Origin: Pseudomonas sp. B21-048
Lineage (GTDB): Bacteria; Pseudomonadota; Gammaproteobacteria; Pseudomonadales; Pseudomonadaceae
Reading direction: 5' to 3'
NCBI RefSeq assembly: GCF_024748615.1
Contig: NZ_CP087168.1
Span: 1,488,001 to 1,552,000 of the forward strand
DNA length: 64,000 nucleotides
Shown one piece after another: positions 10,102-19,197 of the stretch. Position numbers and translations under genes: made by a program. The stretch's first letter is position 1; every line of letters begins with the position of its first letter. Under the pieces are notes generated by a model, which saw only the letters and a program-made list of their open reading frames with translations, had not been told where the DNA came from and did not search any database.

Positions 10102-10875
10102 ATGAAGGCAGTAATTCTGGCAGGTGGTCTCGGCACGCGGATCAGCGAAGAGTCGCACCTCAAGCCCAAGCCGATGATCGAGATCGGCGGCAAGCCAATT
10201 CTTTGGCACATCATGAAACAGTACTCCGCCCACGGGATTCATGACTTCGTGATCTGCCTTGGCTACAAGGGCTATGCGATCAAGGACTTCTTCGCCAATT
10301 ACTTCCTGCACACTTCCGACGTCACCTTCGACATGCGCAACAACCGCATGGACGTGCATCAGAACTACAGCGAGCCGTGGAGCGTCACGCTCATCGACAC
10401 CGGCGAGGAAACCATGACCGGTGGCCGCTTGCTGCGCGCCGGCCGTTACCTCAAGGATGAAGACGCCTTCTGTTTTACCTACGGCGACGGCGTCTCCGAT
10501 ATCAATATCCGTCAACTGGTGGACTACCACAGCGCCCACGGTCGTCTGGCGACCGTTACTGCCGTACAACCGCCGGGCCGTTACGGCGCCCTGGAGCGTC
10601 ACGGCGATCAGGTGCTCGGTTTCACCGAGAAGCCCCGTGGCGACGGTGGCTGGATCAATGGCGGTTTCTTTGTGCTTTCACCGAAAGTGCTGTCGTACAT
10701 CGGCGGTGATGACACCACTTGGGAAGCCGAGCCCTTGGCTCGTCTGGCCCAGGATGAACAATTGAAGGCCTTCGAGCATGAAGGCTTCTGGCATCCGATG
10801 GACACCCTGCGTGACAAGAACCACCTCGAAGCGTTGTGGCAGAGTGGGGAGGCCCCATGGAAGCAATGGGCCTGA
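10102..10875 (+). CDS. rfbF: RfbF, glucose-1-phosphate cytidylyltransferase
   Basis: 257 residues, exactly the usual RfbF/DdhA length. It makes CDP-glucose from CTP and glucose 1-phosphate. The nucleotidyltransferase signature is present ([13 protein letters not shown], then [16 protein letters not shown]), as is YGDGVSD. The ATG at 10102 is chosen because it begins the family motif (MKAVILAGG) and has AGAGGA upstream; an upstream in-frame extension lacks similarity. The 3' end overlaps rfbG, so the two are translationally coupled. Confidence 0.95.
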   Translation: MKAVILAGGLGTRISEESHLKPKPMIEIGGKPILWHIMKQYSAHGIHDFVICLGYKGYAIKDFFANYFLHTSDVTFDMRNNRMDVHQNYSEPWSVTLIDTGEETMTGGRLLRAGRYLKDEDAFCFTYGDGVSDINIRQLVDYHSAHGRLATVTAVQPPGRYGALERHGDQVLGFTEKPRGDGGWINGGFFVLSPKVLSYIGGDDTTWEAEPLARLAQDEQLKAFEHEGFWHPMDTLRDKNHLEALWQSGEAPWKQWA

Positions 10876-11939
10876 GTCCGGAGTTCTGGCGTGGCAAACG
10901 GGTTCTGCTGACCGGCCATACGGGTTTCAAGGGCAGCTGGCTGACGTTGTGGCTGCAAAGTCTCGGTGCCGAGGTCTGCGGGTTTTCGCTCGATCCGTCC
11001 ACCGAACCGAGCCTGTTCGAATTGGCCCGAGTGCATGAGGGCATCAACGATCAGCGCGGCGACCTGCGTGATCTCGGCGCCTTACTGGAATTGATGACCG
11101 AAGTGCAGCCGGAAATCGTCCTGCACCTGGCGGCCCAACCACTGGTGCGCGAAGGCTATCGCGATCCGCTCGGCACCTATTCCAGCAATGTCATGGGCAC
11201 TCTCAACCTGCTCGAAGCGATCCGCCAGGTCGGCGGTGTGCGCGCCTGCGTGCTGGTGACCACCGACAAGGTCTACGCCAACAAGGAGTGGCTGTGGCCG
11301 TACCGCGAGGACGAAGCGCTGGGCGGTCACGACCCTTACAGCAGCAGCAAGGCTTGCTGTGAATTGTTGGCACAGTCTTACGCCGCGTCGTTTTTCCCGG
11401 TGGACAAGTACGCCGAACACGGTCTGGCGTTGGCCACTGCGCGCGCCGGTAACGTGCTGGGCGGTGGGGACTTCGCGCCGGAGCGCTTGATTCCTGATGT
11501 GCTCAAGGCCTGGTCCGCAGACAAGCCTGTGACCCTGCGCTACCCGCAAGCCGTGCGCCCTTGGCAGCACGCCCTGGAGCCGCTGGCCGGTTATCTGCAA
11601 TTGGCCGCTGGCCTCTATGAGCAAGGCCCGGCATTTGCCGGCGCGTGGAACTTCGGCCCGAGCGAAGCTGATATGTGCAGCGTCGGCGAAGTGGTCGAGC
11701 TGCTCGCCAGCCGCTGGCCGCAAGCGCGCGGCTTGCGCATCGAACCGAGTGATTTGCATGAGGCCGGTCTGTTGCGCCTGGACAGCAGCCGCGCCCGGCA
11801 ACGGTTGGCCTGGCAGCCGCGCTGGTCGTTGCAGCAGTGCCTGATCCAGACCCTCGATTGGCACTTGGCGTGGCAGAACGGCGATGACATGCGCACGGTG
11901 ACCTTGAATCAATTGAATCTCTATAGGGAACGGTCATGA
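10857..11939 (+). CDS. rfbG: RfbG, CDP-glucose 4,6-dehydratase
   Basis: 360 residues, an extended short-chain dehydrogenase. The NAD-binding motif is [10 protein letters not shown], the catalytic threonine region is VTTDKVYAN and the Tyr-Lys pair is in DPYSSSKAC. It converts CDP-glucose to CDP-4-keto-6-deoxyglucose. The ATG at 10857 is chosen because GGGAGG lies five bases before it; a second ATG at 10866 is too far from that site. It overlaps rfbF by 19 bases and ends in an ATGA overlap with the next gene. No rfbH homologue (C3 deoxygenase) is in the window, so the product keeps its 3-hydroxyl. Confidence 0.95.
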   Translation: MEAMGLSPEFWRGKRVLLTGHTGFKGSWLTLWLQSLGAEVCGFSLDPSTEPSLFELARVHEGINDQRGDLRDLGALLELMTEVQPEIVLHLAAQPLVREGYRDPLGTYSSNVMGTLNLLEAIRQVGGVRACVLVTTDKVYANKEWLWPYREDEALGGHDPYSSSKACCELLAQSYAASFFPVDKYAEHGLALATARAGNVLGGGDFAPERLIPDVLKAWSADKPVTLRYPQAVRPWQHALEPLAGYLQLAAGLYEQGPAFAGAWNFGPSEADMCSVGEVVELLASRWPQARGLRIEPSDLHEAGLLRLDSSRARQRLAWQPRWSLQQCLIQTLDWHLAWQNGDDMRTVTLNQLNLYRERS

Positions 11940-12496
11940 CTGATTTCACGCTCCAGGCACTGGAGCTTGAGGGGTTGTATCTGATCCGGCAAAAAGTGTT
12001 CTGCGACGACCGTGGCCGGTTTGCCCGACTGTTTTGCCAGACCCGTCTGATGTCGCAGGGCCGCCCGTTTGCCATCCGTCAGATCAACCATTCGCGCACG
12101 GTCGAAAAGGGCAGTGTGCGGGGCCTGCATTACCAGAAAGCCGGCTATGCAGAGTCCAAGCTGATCACCTGCGTACGCGGTGCGGTGTGGGACGTGGTGG
12201 TGGATCTGCGGCCCCAGTCACCGACGTATTTGCAGTGGCATGCAGAAGAGTTGCGGGCCGACGATGGGCGCAGTCTGTTGATCCCGGCAGGTTTTGCCCA
12301 TGGCTTTCAATCCCTGAGCGACGATTCGGAAGTGCTTTATCTGACGGACGCGGACTATGCGCCGGATCATGAGGCCGGCCTTTCGGTCAGCGATCCGGCG
12401 TTGTCGATCCCGTGGCCATTGCCCGTCAAGAACTTGTCGCCCAAGGATGCGAGCCATCCATTGCTGGACAAGGATTTCACCGGGGTTGAACTGTGA
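11936..12496 (+). CDS. RfbC-like NDP-4-keto-6-deoxyhexose 3(,5)-epimerase
   Basis: 186 residues of the dTDP-4-dehydrorhamnose 3,5-epimerase cupin family. Family landmarks are VRGLHYQ (catalytic His region), VWDVVVDLR and IPAGFAHGFQ. No dTDP-sugar genes (rmlA/B/D) are nearby; instead it is the third gene after rfbF-rfbG, so its likely substrate is CDP-4-keto-6-deoxyglucose. Epimerisation at C3, C5 or both cannot be told from sequence. ATGA overlap with rfbG and GTGA overlap with the next gene indicate one operon. Confidence 0.85.
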   Translation: MTDFTLQALELEGLYLIRQKVFCDDRGRFARLFCQTRLMSQGRPFAIRQINHSRTVEKGSVRGLHYQKAGYAESKLITCVRGAVWDVVVDLRPQSPTYLQWHAEELRADDGRSLLIPAGFAHGFQSLSDDSEVLYLTDADYAPDHEAGLSVSDPALSIPWPLPVKNLSPKDASHPLLDKDFTGVEL

Positions 12497-13365
12497 CAGG
12501 CCCCACCACGACCGTGTTGGTCACTGGCGCTACCGGTTTTGTCGGTCGGCATCTGGTCAGTGCCCTGCTCGCCAAAGGCTTCAAGGTGCGTGCGGTGTCG
12601 CGCAGTCTTGAAGCGGCACGTGCGATGCCATGGTTCGCTGATGTCGAGTTTGTCGCGGTGGATTTGCATGCGCCGGATCTGAATGTGGAAAGCCTGACCC
12701 GCGGCGTGGATGCCATCGCGCATCTGGCGTGGGCCGGCCTGCCGAACTATCAGGCGCTGTTCCATTTCGAGCAAAACCTGCCGCTGGATTACGGGTTTCT
12801 CAAACGGGTAATCGCCGCGGGTGTCAGCCAGGTGCTGGTTACCGGGACCTGTTTCGAGTACGGGCTGCAAAGCGGCCCGCTGGACGAGTCGGTGACCGCT
12901 CGACCTTGTACACCTTATGGCCTGGCCAAACACACCTTGCGTCTGTTCCTTGAAGCCTTGCAGCGTGAGCACACGTTTACTTTGCAGTGGGCACGCCTGT
13001 TTTACCTGCATGGCGAGGGGCAGAACCCCAACAGCTTGCTGGCCAGTCTTGACCGGGCCATCGATGCCGGTGACATCCAGTTCAATATGTCGATGGGCGA
13101 TCAGTTGCGCGACTACCTGGAAATCACGGCGGCTGCCTCTCAACTGGCCTCGCTGATCACCCATCGCGATGTTGGTGGCGTGATCAACTGTTGCAGTGGC
13201 CGGCCTGTATCCGTGCGGGCCCTGGTCGAACAGCGTGTGCGCCAGCGCCAATCCTCCATCGTCCTGAATCTTGGGCACTACGGTTATTCCGCCCATGAAC
13301 CTATGGCGTTTTGGGGCGTTGCCCAGCGGATTTCGCAACTGACGGGTGAAGAACATGCAGCATGA
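12493..13365 (+). CDS. NAD(P)-dependent epimerase/4-ketoreductase for a CDP-deoxysugar
   Basis: 290 residues, extended SDR family. The Rossmann motif GATGFVGRHL is near residue 11; TGTCFEYG carries the catalytic Ser/Thr region and YGLAKHT the YxxxK pair. In this context it most likely reduces the 4-keto group of the epimerised, possibly methylated, CDP sugar. GTG start overlapping the previous stop (GTGA). A 4-epimerase role is the alternative. The final codons overlap the methyltransferase gene. Confidence 0.75.
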   Translation: MTGPTTTVLVTGATGFVGRHLVSALLAKGFKVRAVSRSLEAARAMPWFADVEFVAVDLHAPDLNVESLTRGVDAIAHLAWAGLPNYQALFHFEQNLPLDYGFLKRVIAAGVSQVLVTGTCFEYGLQSGPLDESVTARPCTPYGLAKHTLRLFLEALQREHTFTLQWARLFYLHGEGQNPNSLLASLDRAIDAGDIQFNMSMGDQLRDYLEITAAASQLASLITHRDVGGVINCCSGRPVSVRALVEQRVRQRQSSIVLNLGHYGYSAHEPMAFWGVAQRISQLTGEEHAA

Positions 13366-14425
13366 ACTCTATCGGGCGATCGGGCTGCCGGTGCTGCAGA
13401 ACCGCACCTTTACTACGGCCGAACAGGCCCAGGCGTCTGGCAGCGCGGATATCGTGCTGGTGCAAGACAGTCAGAGCGGACTGATCTCCAATCAGGCCTT
13501 TGACGCCAGCAAACTCAGCTACGACGTCGATTATCAAAACGAACAGGCTCATTCGGTGCAGTTCCAGCGGCACTTGAATCATGTCGAAGCAATCCTGGCC
13601 CGGCATTTCAAGGGTAAAAGCCTCATCGAAGTCGGCTGTGGCAAAGGCTACTTCCTGGAGATGCTTCGGGGGCTCGGCTATGCCATCACCGGGATCGACC
13701 CGTCCTATGAAGGGGACAATACCGAAGTGATCAAGGCCCCCTTCACCCGGGAACTGGGGCTGGCCGCCGACGCGATTGTCCTGCGCCATGTGCTGGAACA
13801 TATCAGCGATCCGGTCAGTTTCCTGGCTGAAATTGCCAGTGCCAACCATGGCGGGCAGATTTACATCGAGGTGCCGTGCTTCGACTGGATTGTCGAGCAC
13901 AACGCTTGGTTCGATGTTTTCTACGAACACGTGAATTACTTCCGCCTTGAGGATTTGCGCGCAATGTTTGAAACGGTGCACGAGGCGGGGCACCTTTTCG
14001 GTGGTCAATACCTGTACATCGTTGCGGACTTGTCGACGTTGCGCCGTATGCCGGCCGAGGCACCGTCGTTGCTGACGCTGTCGGAACATTTCACCGCCAG
14101 CCTCGACCGCGCCGTGCAGATCATCCAGGCCGCGCCCGAGCAGGGTTCGGCAATCTGGGGCGCGTCGTCCAAAGGCGTGATTTATTCGCTGTTTCTGCAG
14201 CGCGCGGGTGTGGCAGTGGATCGCGTGGTGGATATCAACCCGGCCAAACAGGGCCGATATTTGCCCCTGAGCGGCGTGCGCGTGTCCTCGCCGCAAGAGG
14301 CCATGGATGCCTTGCCCGAAGGCGCCAACCTGTTTGTGATGAACTCCAATTACCTCGAAGAAATCAAGCGGATGACCGGTGGACGCTACGTCTATCACGC
14401 CGTCGACAGCGCTTCGTTCCAGTGA
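13355..14425 (+). CDS. TylCIII/NovU-type sugar C-methyltransferase with degenerate zinc domain
   Basis: 356 residues. The order matches sugar 3-C-methyltransferases: N-terminal zinc-binding-like region (about 12-70), class I SAM domain (LIEVGCGKGYFLEM near 90; VLRHVLEHI), and a C-terminal domain with WGASSKGVIYS near 265 and HAVDS at the end. In the N-terminal region the usual CxxCG is DSQSGL and no cysteine occurs before the SAM motif, so the zinc ligands are gone. Predicted to methylate C3 of a CDP-4-ketohexose. ATG 13355 is chosen; a GTG at 13346 is possible. It overlaps the previous gene by 11 bases. Confidence 0.75.
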   Translation: MQHELYRAIGLPVLQNRTFTTAEQAQASGSADIVLVQDSQSGLISNQAFDASKLSYDVDYQNEQAHSVQFQRHLNHVEAILARHFKGKSLIEVGCGKGYFLEMLRGLGYAITGIDPSYEGDNTEVIKAPFTRELGLAADAIVLRHVLEHISDPVSFLAEIASANHGGQIYIEVPCFDWIVEHNAWFDVFYEHVNYFRLEDLRAMFETVHEAGHLFGGQYLYIVADLSTLRRMPAEAPSLLTLSEHFTASLDRAVQIIQAAPEQGSAIWGASSKGVIYSLFLQRAGVAVDRVVDINPAKQGRYLPLSGVRVSSPQEAMDALPEGANLFVMNSNYLEEIKRMTGGRYVYHAVDSASFQ

Positions 14426-14442
14426 CCATTGAGAATTTTGAA

Positions 14443-15180
14443 ATGACCGACAACAGCATCAACAAAGCCTTCGAAGCCGAATGCCGGGAACAGATCGCCC
14501 AGCAAGGTGACGACCAGAAACTCACCGGCCTGGCCCGGGATTTCTTCAACGAATCGGCGAAGCACAAATACAGCTACCACTTCTCGTGGATGGGACGTCC
14601 GATCATCCAGCTGCCCCAAGACATGATGGCCATGCAAGAAATCATCTGGCAGGTCAAACCGGATCTGGTCATCGAGTGTGGCATCGCTCACGGCGGTTCG
14701 ATCATCTACTACGCCTCCTTGCTGGAGCTGCAAGGCCACGGTGAAGTGCTGGGCATCGACCTCGACATTCGTGCGCACAACCGCGAAGCCATCGAAAGCC
14801 ATCCGATGAGCAAGCGCATCAAGATGATCGAAGGTTCGAGCATTGATCCTGCGATCGCCGCGCAAGTACGTGCCATTGCCGAAGGCAAAAAGGTCATCCT
14901 GGTACTGGACTCCAACCATACCCACGATCACGTGCTGGAAGAATTGCGCCTGTACGCACCGCTGGTGTCGGTGGACAGCTACTGCGTGGTGATGGACACC
15001 GTGGTTGAAGACATGCCGGCCGATTTCTTCCCGGATCGCCCATGGGGCCCGGGCGACAACCCGAAAACTGCCGTATGGAAGTACCTGGAAGAAAACAAGG
15101 ACTTCGAGATCGATCAGCAGATGCAAAATAAACTGCTGATCACCGTGGCGCCGGACGGCTATCTGCGTCGCGTTCGTTAA
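14443..15180 (+). CDS. CmcI/rhamnosyl O-methyltransferase-family protein
   Basis: 245 residues. DLVIECGIAHGGSIIYYASLLEL is the SAM-binding segment, followed by VLVLDSNHTHDHVLEEL. This is the family often annotated as cephalosporin hydroxylase (CmcI) that includes rhamnosyl O-methyltransferases of bacterial glycolipids. In this cluster the likely job is O-methylation of the deoxyhexose, on the nucleotide sugar or on the glycan. The ATG at 14443 is preferred; a GTG at 14422 overlapping the previous stop is the alternative and would add seven residues. Confidence 0.75.
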   Translation: MTDNSINKAFEAECREQIAQQGDDQKLTGLARDFFNESAKHKYSYHFSWMGRPIIQLPQDMMAMQEIIWQVKPDLVIECGIAHGGSIIYYASLLELQGHGEVLGIDLDIRAHNREAIESHPMSKRIKMIEGSSIDPAIAAQVRAIAEGKKVILVLDSNHTHDHVLEELRLYAPLVSVDSYCVVMDTVVEDMPADFFPDRPWGPGDNPKTAVWKYLEENKDFEIDQQMQNKLLITVAPDGYLRRVR

Positions 15181-15231
15181 TCAAAAGTGGTTTCAGGTTC
15201 TTGGCGATTGGCCGGTTGTGGGGATAGAAAG

Positions 15232-18165
15232 ATGCAGGTTAAAAACAGTGCTCAAAACAACGTTACACCGCTGAACGAGCGGTTTACGGTGGTGGTGATT
15301 TCCCACAACCGGAACGCGTTCCTGCGGCGCACCTTGCAGTACTACAGCAGCTTTCCCTGCACGGTTCTGGTTCTGGACTCCTCCCTTGAGGGTGATGAGA
15401 ACATGACCCGGGACTTCCCGGCGGTCGACTATCGCCACTTGCCGCAATACACCTACAAGGGGCTGCAGGATAAACTCACCTACGGCGTCAATCAGGTCAC
15501 CACGCCATACATGGTGTTCGCCGCCGATGACGACTTCCTGCTGCACCGCGCACTGAACGAATCGGTGGAGTTTCTCGAAGCCAATCCCGACTACGGCCTG
15601 TGCCATGGCTACGGGATCATGTACCTGGCCCGTGCTACTGAAGTGAACTACTTCCGCCGCGACCGCAAGGTTCATGAGGATTACAACTCGGAGCAGGCCG
15701 AAGACCGTGTCGTGCGGTTCATGGATAATTTCCTGCCGCCGTTCTATGCGGTCACCCGTACCGATCTGCTGCAACAGTGGTACAGCCTGCTGCCACCTGG
15801 CACCAGTTTCGAATGGCAGGAAATCGGCCATGCCTTCTACCTGCTGGCCTGCGCGAAGGCACGGATCCTGCCGATTCCGTTTGCTGTGCGGGAAATGAAC
15901 TATGGCGCCTCGGACCACAACACCAACGTGTTGACGGTGCTGACTTTCAAAGACGCCAAAAGCGTTGCCGAGCGCGAGCAGTTTGCCGAATTCCTGGCCT
16001 CGATCCCGACGCCACTCAGCGACAAGGGGCCGGTCCAGGCCAAGCAGATCGCCCTGGACAGTTTTACCGCCATGGCCGATTGCCTGATCGAAGGTCGCTC
16101 GCTCAAAGGCACCCTGATTATTCGCTCGGCCTGGCGCGAGGCGGGGGAAGAGCCGATTCGCTCGTTCGGCCCCGAGCAATTCGTCGAAATGCCGTTCTAC
16201 AACAAACCGGTGTTCGACCTGCTGACCGAGCTCGAATTCCTGCTGCATGCCATGCCTGCCGGGCGCCTGCAACTTCAGGAACTGGAAGGCATTCTGCTCA
16301 AGCAGCATGAGTTGATGCAAGTTCACCCCAATGACACCGACCGCACTGTGCGTAGCCGGTTGTGGGAGGCCTTGAGCCTGAACCTGTTCAACCGGGCCGT
16401 GGTCAAGCGCCTGGCGGAGTCGTTGAAGGACAGCGAAGAGCCGGAAGAAGGCCTCAAGCTGCAAGCCTGGGCCGAGCGACTGAACGCTTTACCAGGTCAG
16501 CAAGACCGCCGACTGTTCGAGAACATGCCGTCCGGCCGGTTGCTGAACTGGCTCGAAGCGCGCAACCCGCAGGCCACACAGCTCAAGGCGATCGCTGCAC
16601 AGTTGGCCAAGCATAATGGCGGTCCTCAGTTCGGCATTCTGTTGCTGGATCTGGACGCCGACAGGGTCAAGTTGCAGGCGACCTTCGACAGTTTGGTCGG
16701 TGGCCATTGCAAGGCATTCAACCTGGTGGTGTTCACTACCGGTGAATTACCGGCAACCACGTCCGTGCGCGATACCGTGCATTTTGTCAAAGTCAGCACA
16801 AGCAATTATGTGGAGCGCATCAACCAGATCGTCACCCAGTCCACCGCCGATTGGCTGTTGCTGGCCGAGGCCGGTGATCAGTTCACTGCCAGCGGTTTGC
16901 TGCGCGCCAGCCTTGAGCTGGCCGGTGCCGAGGGCGTTCGTGCAGTGGCAATGGACGAGATTCAGCGTCAGGCCTGCGGCGCTCTGGCGGATGTATTCCG
17001 CCCTGGGGTCAACCTCGACCTGCTGCAAACCGTGCCGTCGTTGATGGCGCGCCACTGGTTGATCCAGCGTGATGTGTTGGCTCAGGCCAAAGGTTTCTCG
17101 ACCGAGTACCCCCAGGCGCTGGAGTTCGATCTGTTGCTGCGCCTGATCGAGGACGGTGGCCTGGCAGGGCTGGCGCATCTGGCCGAACCCTTGCTGATTT
17201 GCAATGCCCCGGCAGAAGAATCCAGCGCTCAGGAGCGTCAGGTGCTGACCCGCTCTCTGGCGGCGCGCGGCTATCGCGCTCAGGTCAGCTCGGCACTGCC
17301 GCTGACTTACCAGATCGACTATCAACACGCCGAACGGCCGCTGGTGTCGATCATCCTCCAGAGCCAGGACAACCTTGAGTCGCTGCAACGCGCGCTGGTC
17401 AGTGTGCTGCAGCGCACCCGTTATCAGCGTCACGAAGTGCTGATTGCCGACAACCACAGCCAATCCGAAGAACTCGCAACCTGGTTGAGCAGCCTTGAAG
17501 GCAAGGGCGATCGCCTTCGTGTAATGCGCAGCGGTCAGCGCCTGAGTGCCTCGGCGCTGAACAATTTGGCCTGTGCCCAGGCCAAGGGGAACTACCTGGT
17601 ATTACTGTCGGCGGAATCCGAAGTGGTCAATGCCAATTGGCTCGACGCCATGCTCAACCAGGCCCAGCGTCCTGAAGTCGGCATCGTTGGCGCGAAACTG
17701 ATGGACATGCATGGCGTCACCACGCAGGCCGGCTTGGTCCTGGGTTTGAATGGCGATATCGGCTCGGTCTTTGTCGATGAACGTAAGGACGCCAAGGGCT
17801 ACATGAACGGCCATCAGGTCGAGCAGAACTACTCGGCGGTGTCCGGTGCCTGTCTGATGATTCGCAAGGACGTGTTCGACGCGGTGGGGGGGCTGGACGA
17901 AGAGCATTTCGACGAAGCTTTTGGCGACATCGACCTGTGCCTGAAAGTCGCCGATGCGGGTTATCTGACTGTCTGGACACCCCAAGCGCAACTGTTGCAT
18001 CCGGGCGTGCTGCCTGAGGCAGTCCAGGCTCGTGTCGCTTTGCGCGACAAGTGGCAATCGCGCTTCGAACAGGACTCAGCCTACAACCAGAACCTGGCCT
18101 TGACCGGCAAGGGCTTTACTCTCAGTGAACCGACCCGCGTGAACTGGGCGCAGTTGCTCGCATAA
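15232..18165 (+). CDS. second Fgt-type multidomain glycosyltransferase
   Basis: 977 residues. N-terminal GT-A domain (about 18-250; FTVVVISHNRN, VLDSS, AADDDFLL with DDD at 99-101), a mainly helical stretch, a degenerate GT2-like region (about 465-690) and a C-terminal GT2 module (about 703-960; RPLVSIILQSQD, FGDIDLCLKV). The third module has SAES (793-796) where a DxD is expected. It resembles P. syringae Fgt2 in size and place. It lacks the C-terminal GT-B domain of the 6265 protein. ATG 15232 is chosen for its GGGGATAG upstream. A GT for the adjacent CDP sugar is a reasonable inference. Confidence 0.8.
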   Translation: MQVKNSAQNNVTPLNERFTVVVISHNRNAFLRRTLQYYSSFPCTVLVLDSSLEGDENMTRDFPAVDYRHLPQYTYKGLQDKLTYGVNQVTTPYMVFAADDDFLLHRALNESVEFLEANPDYGLCHGYGIMYLARATEVNYFRRDRKVHEDYNSEQAEDRVVRFMDNFLPPFYAVTRTDLLQQWYSLLPPGTSFEWQEIGHAFYLLACAKARILPIPFAVREMNYGASDHNTNVLTVLTFKDAKSVAEREQFAEFLASIPTPLSDKGPVQAKQIALDSFTAMADCLIEGRSLKGTLIIRSAWREAGEEPIRSFGPEQFVEMPFYNKPVFDLLTELEFLLHAMPAGRLQLQELEGILLKQHELMQVHPNDTDRTVRSRLWEALSLNLFNRAVVKRLAESLKDSEEPEEGLKLQAWAERLNALPGQQDRRLFENMPSGRLLNWLEARNPQATQLKAIAAQLAKHNGGPQFGILLLDLDADRVKLQATFDSLVGGHCKAFNLVVFTTGELPATTSVRDTVHFVKVSTSNYVERINQIVTQSTADWLLLAEAGDQFTASGLLRASLELAGAEGVRAVAMDEIQRQACGALADVFRPGVNLDLLQTVPSLMARHWLIQRDVLAQAKGFSTEYPQALEFDLLLRLIEDGGLAGLAHLAEPLLICNAPAEESSAQERQVLTRSLAARGYRAQVSSALPLTYQIDYQHAERPLVSIILQSQDNLESLQRALVSVLQRTRYQRHEVLIADNHSQSEELATWLSSLEGKGDRLRVMRSGQRLSASALNNLACAQAKGNYLVLLSAESEVVNANWLDAMLNQAQRPEVGIVGAKLMDMHGVTTQAGLVLGLNGDIGSVFVDERKDAKGYMNGHQVEQNYSAVSGACLMIRKDVFDAVGGLDEEHFDEAFGDIDLCLKVADAGYLTVWTPQAQLLHPGVLPEAVQARVALRDKWQSRFEQDSAYNQNLALTGKGFTLSEPTRVNWAQLLA

Positions 18166-18195
18166 GCCTGGCTGACAGGTAAAAGGACTCAAGGC

Positions 18196-19197
18196 ATGTT
18201 CAACGGTAAATCGATTTTCATCTCCGGCGGCACCGGCTCGTTCGGGCGCAATTTCATCCGCCGGCTGCTGGAGCAATACCAGCCCAAGCGCGTGGTGGTG
18301 TTTTCCCGCGATGAGCTCAAGCAGTACGAGATGCAGCAGACGTTCAACGCGCCGTGCATGCGTTATTTCATCGGTGATGTGCGCGACGCCGAGCGTTTGC
18401 GTCAGGCCATGCGCGGCATCGATTACGTCGTGCATGCCGCGGCCCTGAAACAAGTGCCGGCGGCGGAATACAACCCCACCGAATGCATCCGCACCAACGT
18501 CAACGGCGCAGAAAATATCATTGCCGCGGCCATCGACAACGGCGTGAAGAAAGTCGTCGCGCTGTCCACCGACAAGGCTGCCAGCCCAATCAACCTGTAC
18601 GGCGCGACCAAGCTGCTGTCGGACAAACTGTTTGTGGCCGCCAACAACATTGCCGGCGAACAGCAGACTCGCTTTGCCGTGGTGCGCTACGGCAACGTTG
18701 CCGGGTCGCGCGGGTCGGTGGTGCCGTTCTTCAGCAAACTGATAGGCGAGGGCGCCAAAGAGCTGCCGATCACCGACGAGCGCATGACACGTTTCTGGAT
18801 CACCCTCGATCACGGTGTGAAGTTTGTGCTCGACAGTTTCGCCCGCATGCACGGCGGTGAAGTATTTGTGCCGAAGATTCCGTCGATTCGCATCGTCGAT
18901 CTGGCGCGGGGCATGGCTGAACATTTGCCGCACAAAAATGTTGGCATTCGGCCGGGGGAAAAACTCCATGAGTTGATGGTGCCGCTGGATGACGCGCGCA
19001 TGACCCTGGAATTCGAGGATCACTACACCATTCAGCCGTCGATTCGTTTCACCAGCGTCGACGTGGATTTTGCCGTCGACAAACTGGGCGAGCAGGGCCG
19101 TTCGGTGAGCGAAGATTTCGAGTACCGCTCCGACACCAACCCGCACTTCCTCTCGGTCGGGCAAATCGCTGACCTGCACGCGGAGCTGTCGGCATGA
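18196..19197 (+). CDS. pseB: PseB, UDP-GlcNAc 4,6-dehydratase (5-inverting)
   Basis: 333 residues, SDR family. ISGGTGSFGRNF binds the cofactor; STDKAASPINLYGATK carries the catalytic Asp-Lys and Tyr135/Lys139. It performs the first step of pseudaminic acid synthesis, giving UDP-2-acetamido-2,6-dideoxy-arabino-hexos-4-ulose. AAAAGGA lies before the ATG. It opens a tight cluster with pseC, pseF, pseG-H and pseI, and its last four bases overlap pseC (ATGA). Confidence 0.95.
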   Translation: MFNGKSIFISGGTGSFGRNFIRRLLEQYQPKRVVVFSRDELKQYEMQQTFNAPCMRYFIGDVRDAERLRQAMRGIDYVVHAAALKQVPAAEYNPTECIRTNVNGAENIIAAAIDNGVKKVVALSTDKAASPINLYGATKLLSDKLFVAANNIAGEQQTRFAVVRYGNVAGSRGSVVPFFSKLIGEGAKELPITDERMTRFWITLDHGVKFVLDSFARMHGGEVFVPKIPSIRIVDLARGMAEHLPHKNVGIRPGEKLHELMVPLDDARMTLEFEDHYTIQPSIRFTSVDVDFAVDKLGEQGRSVSEDFEYRSDTNPHFLSVGQIADLHAELSA

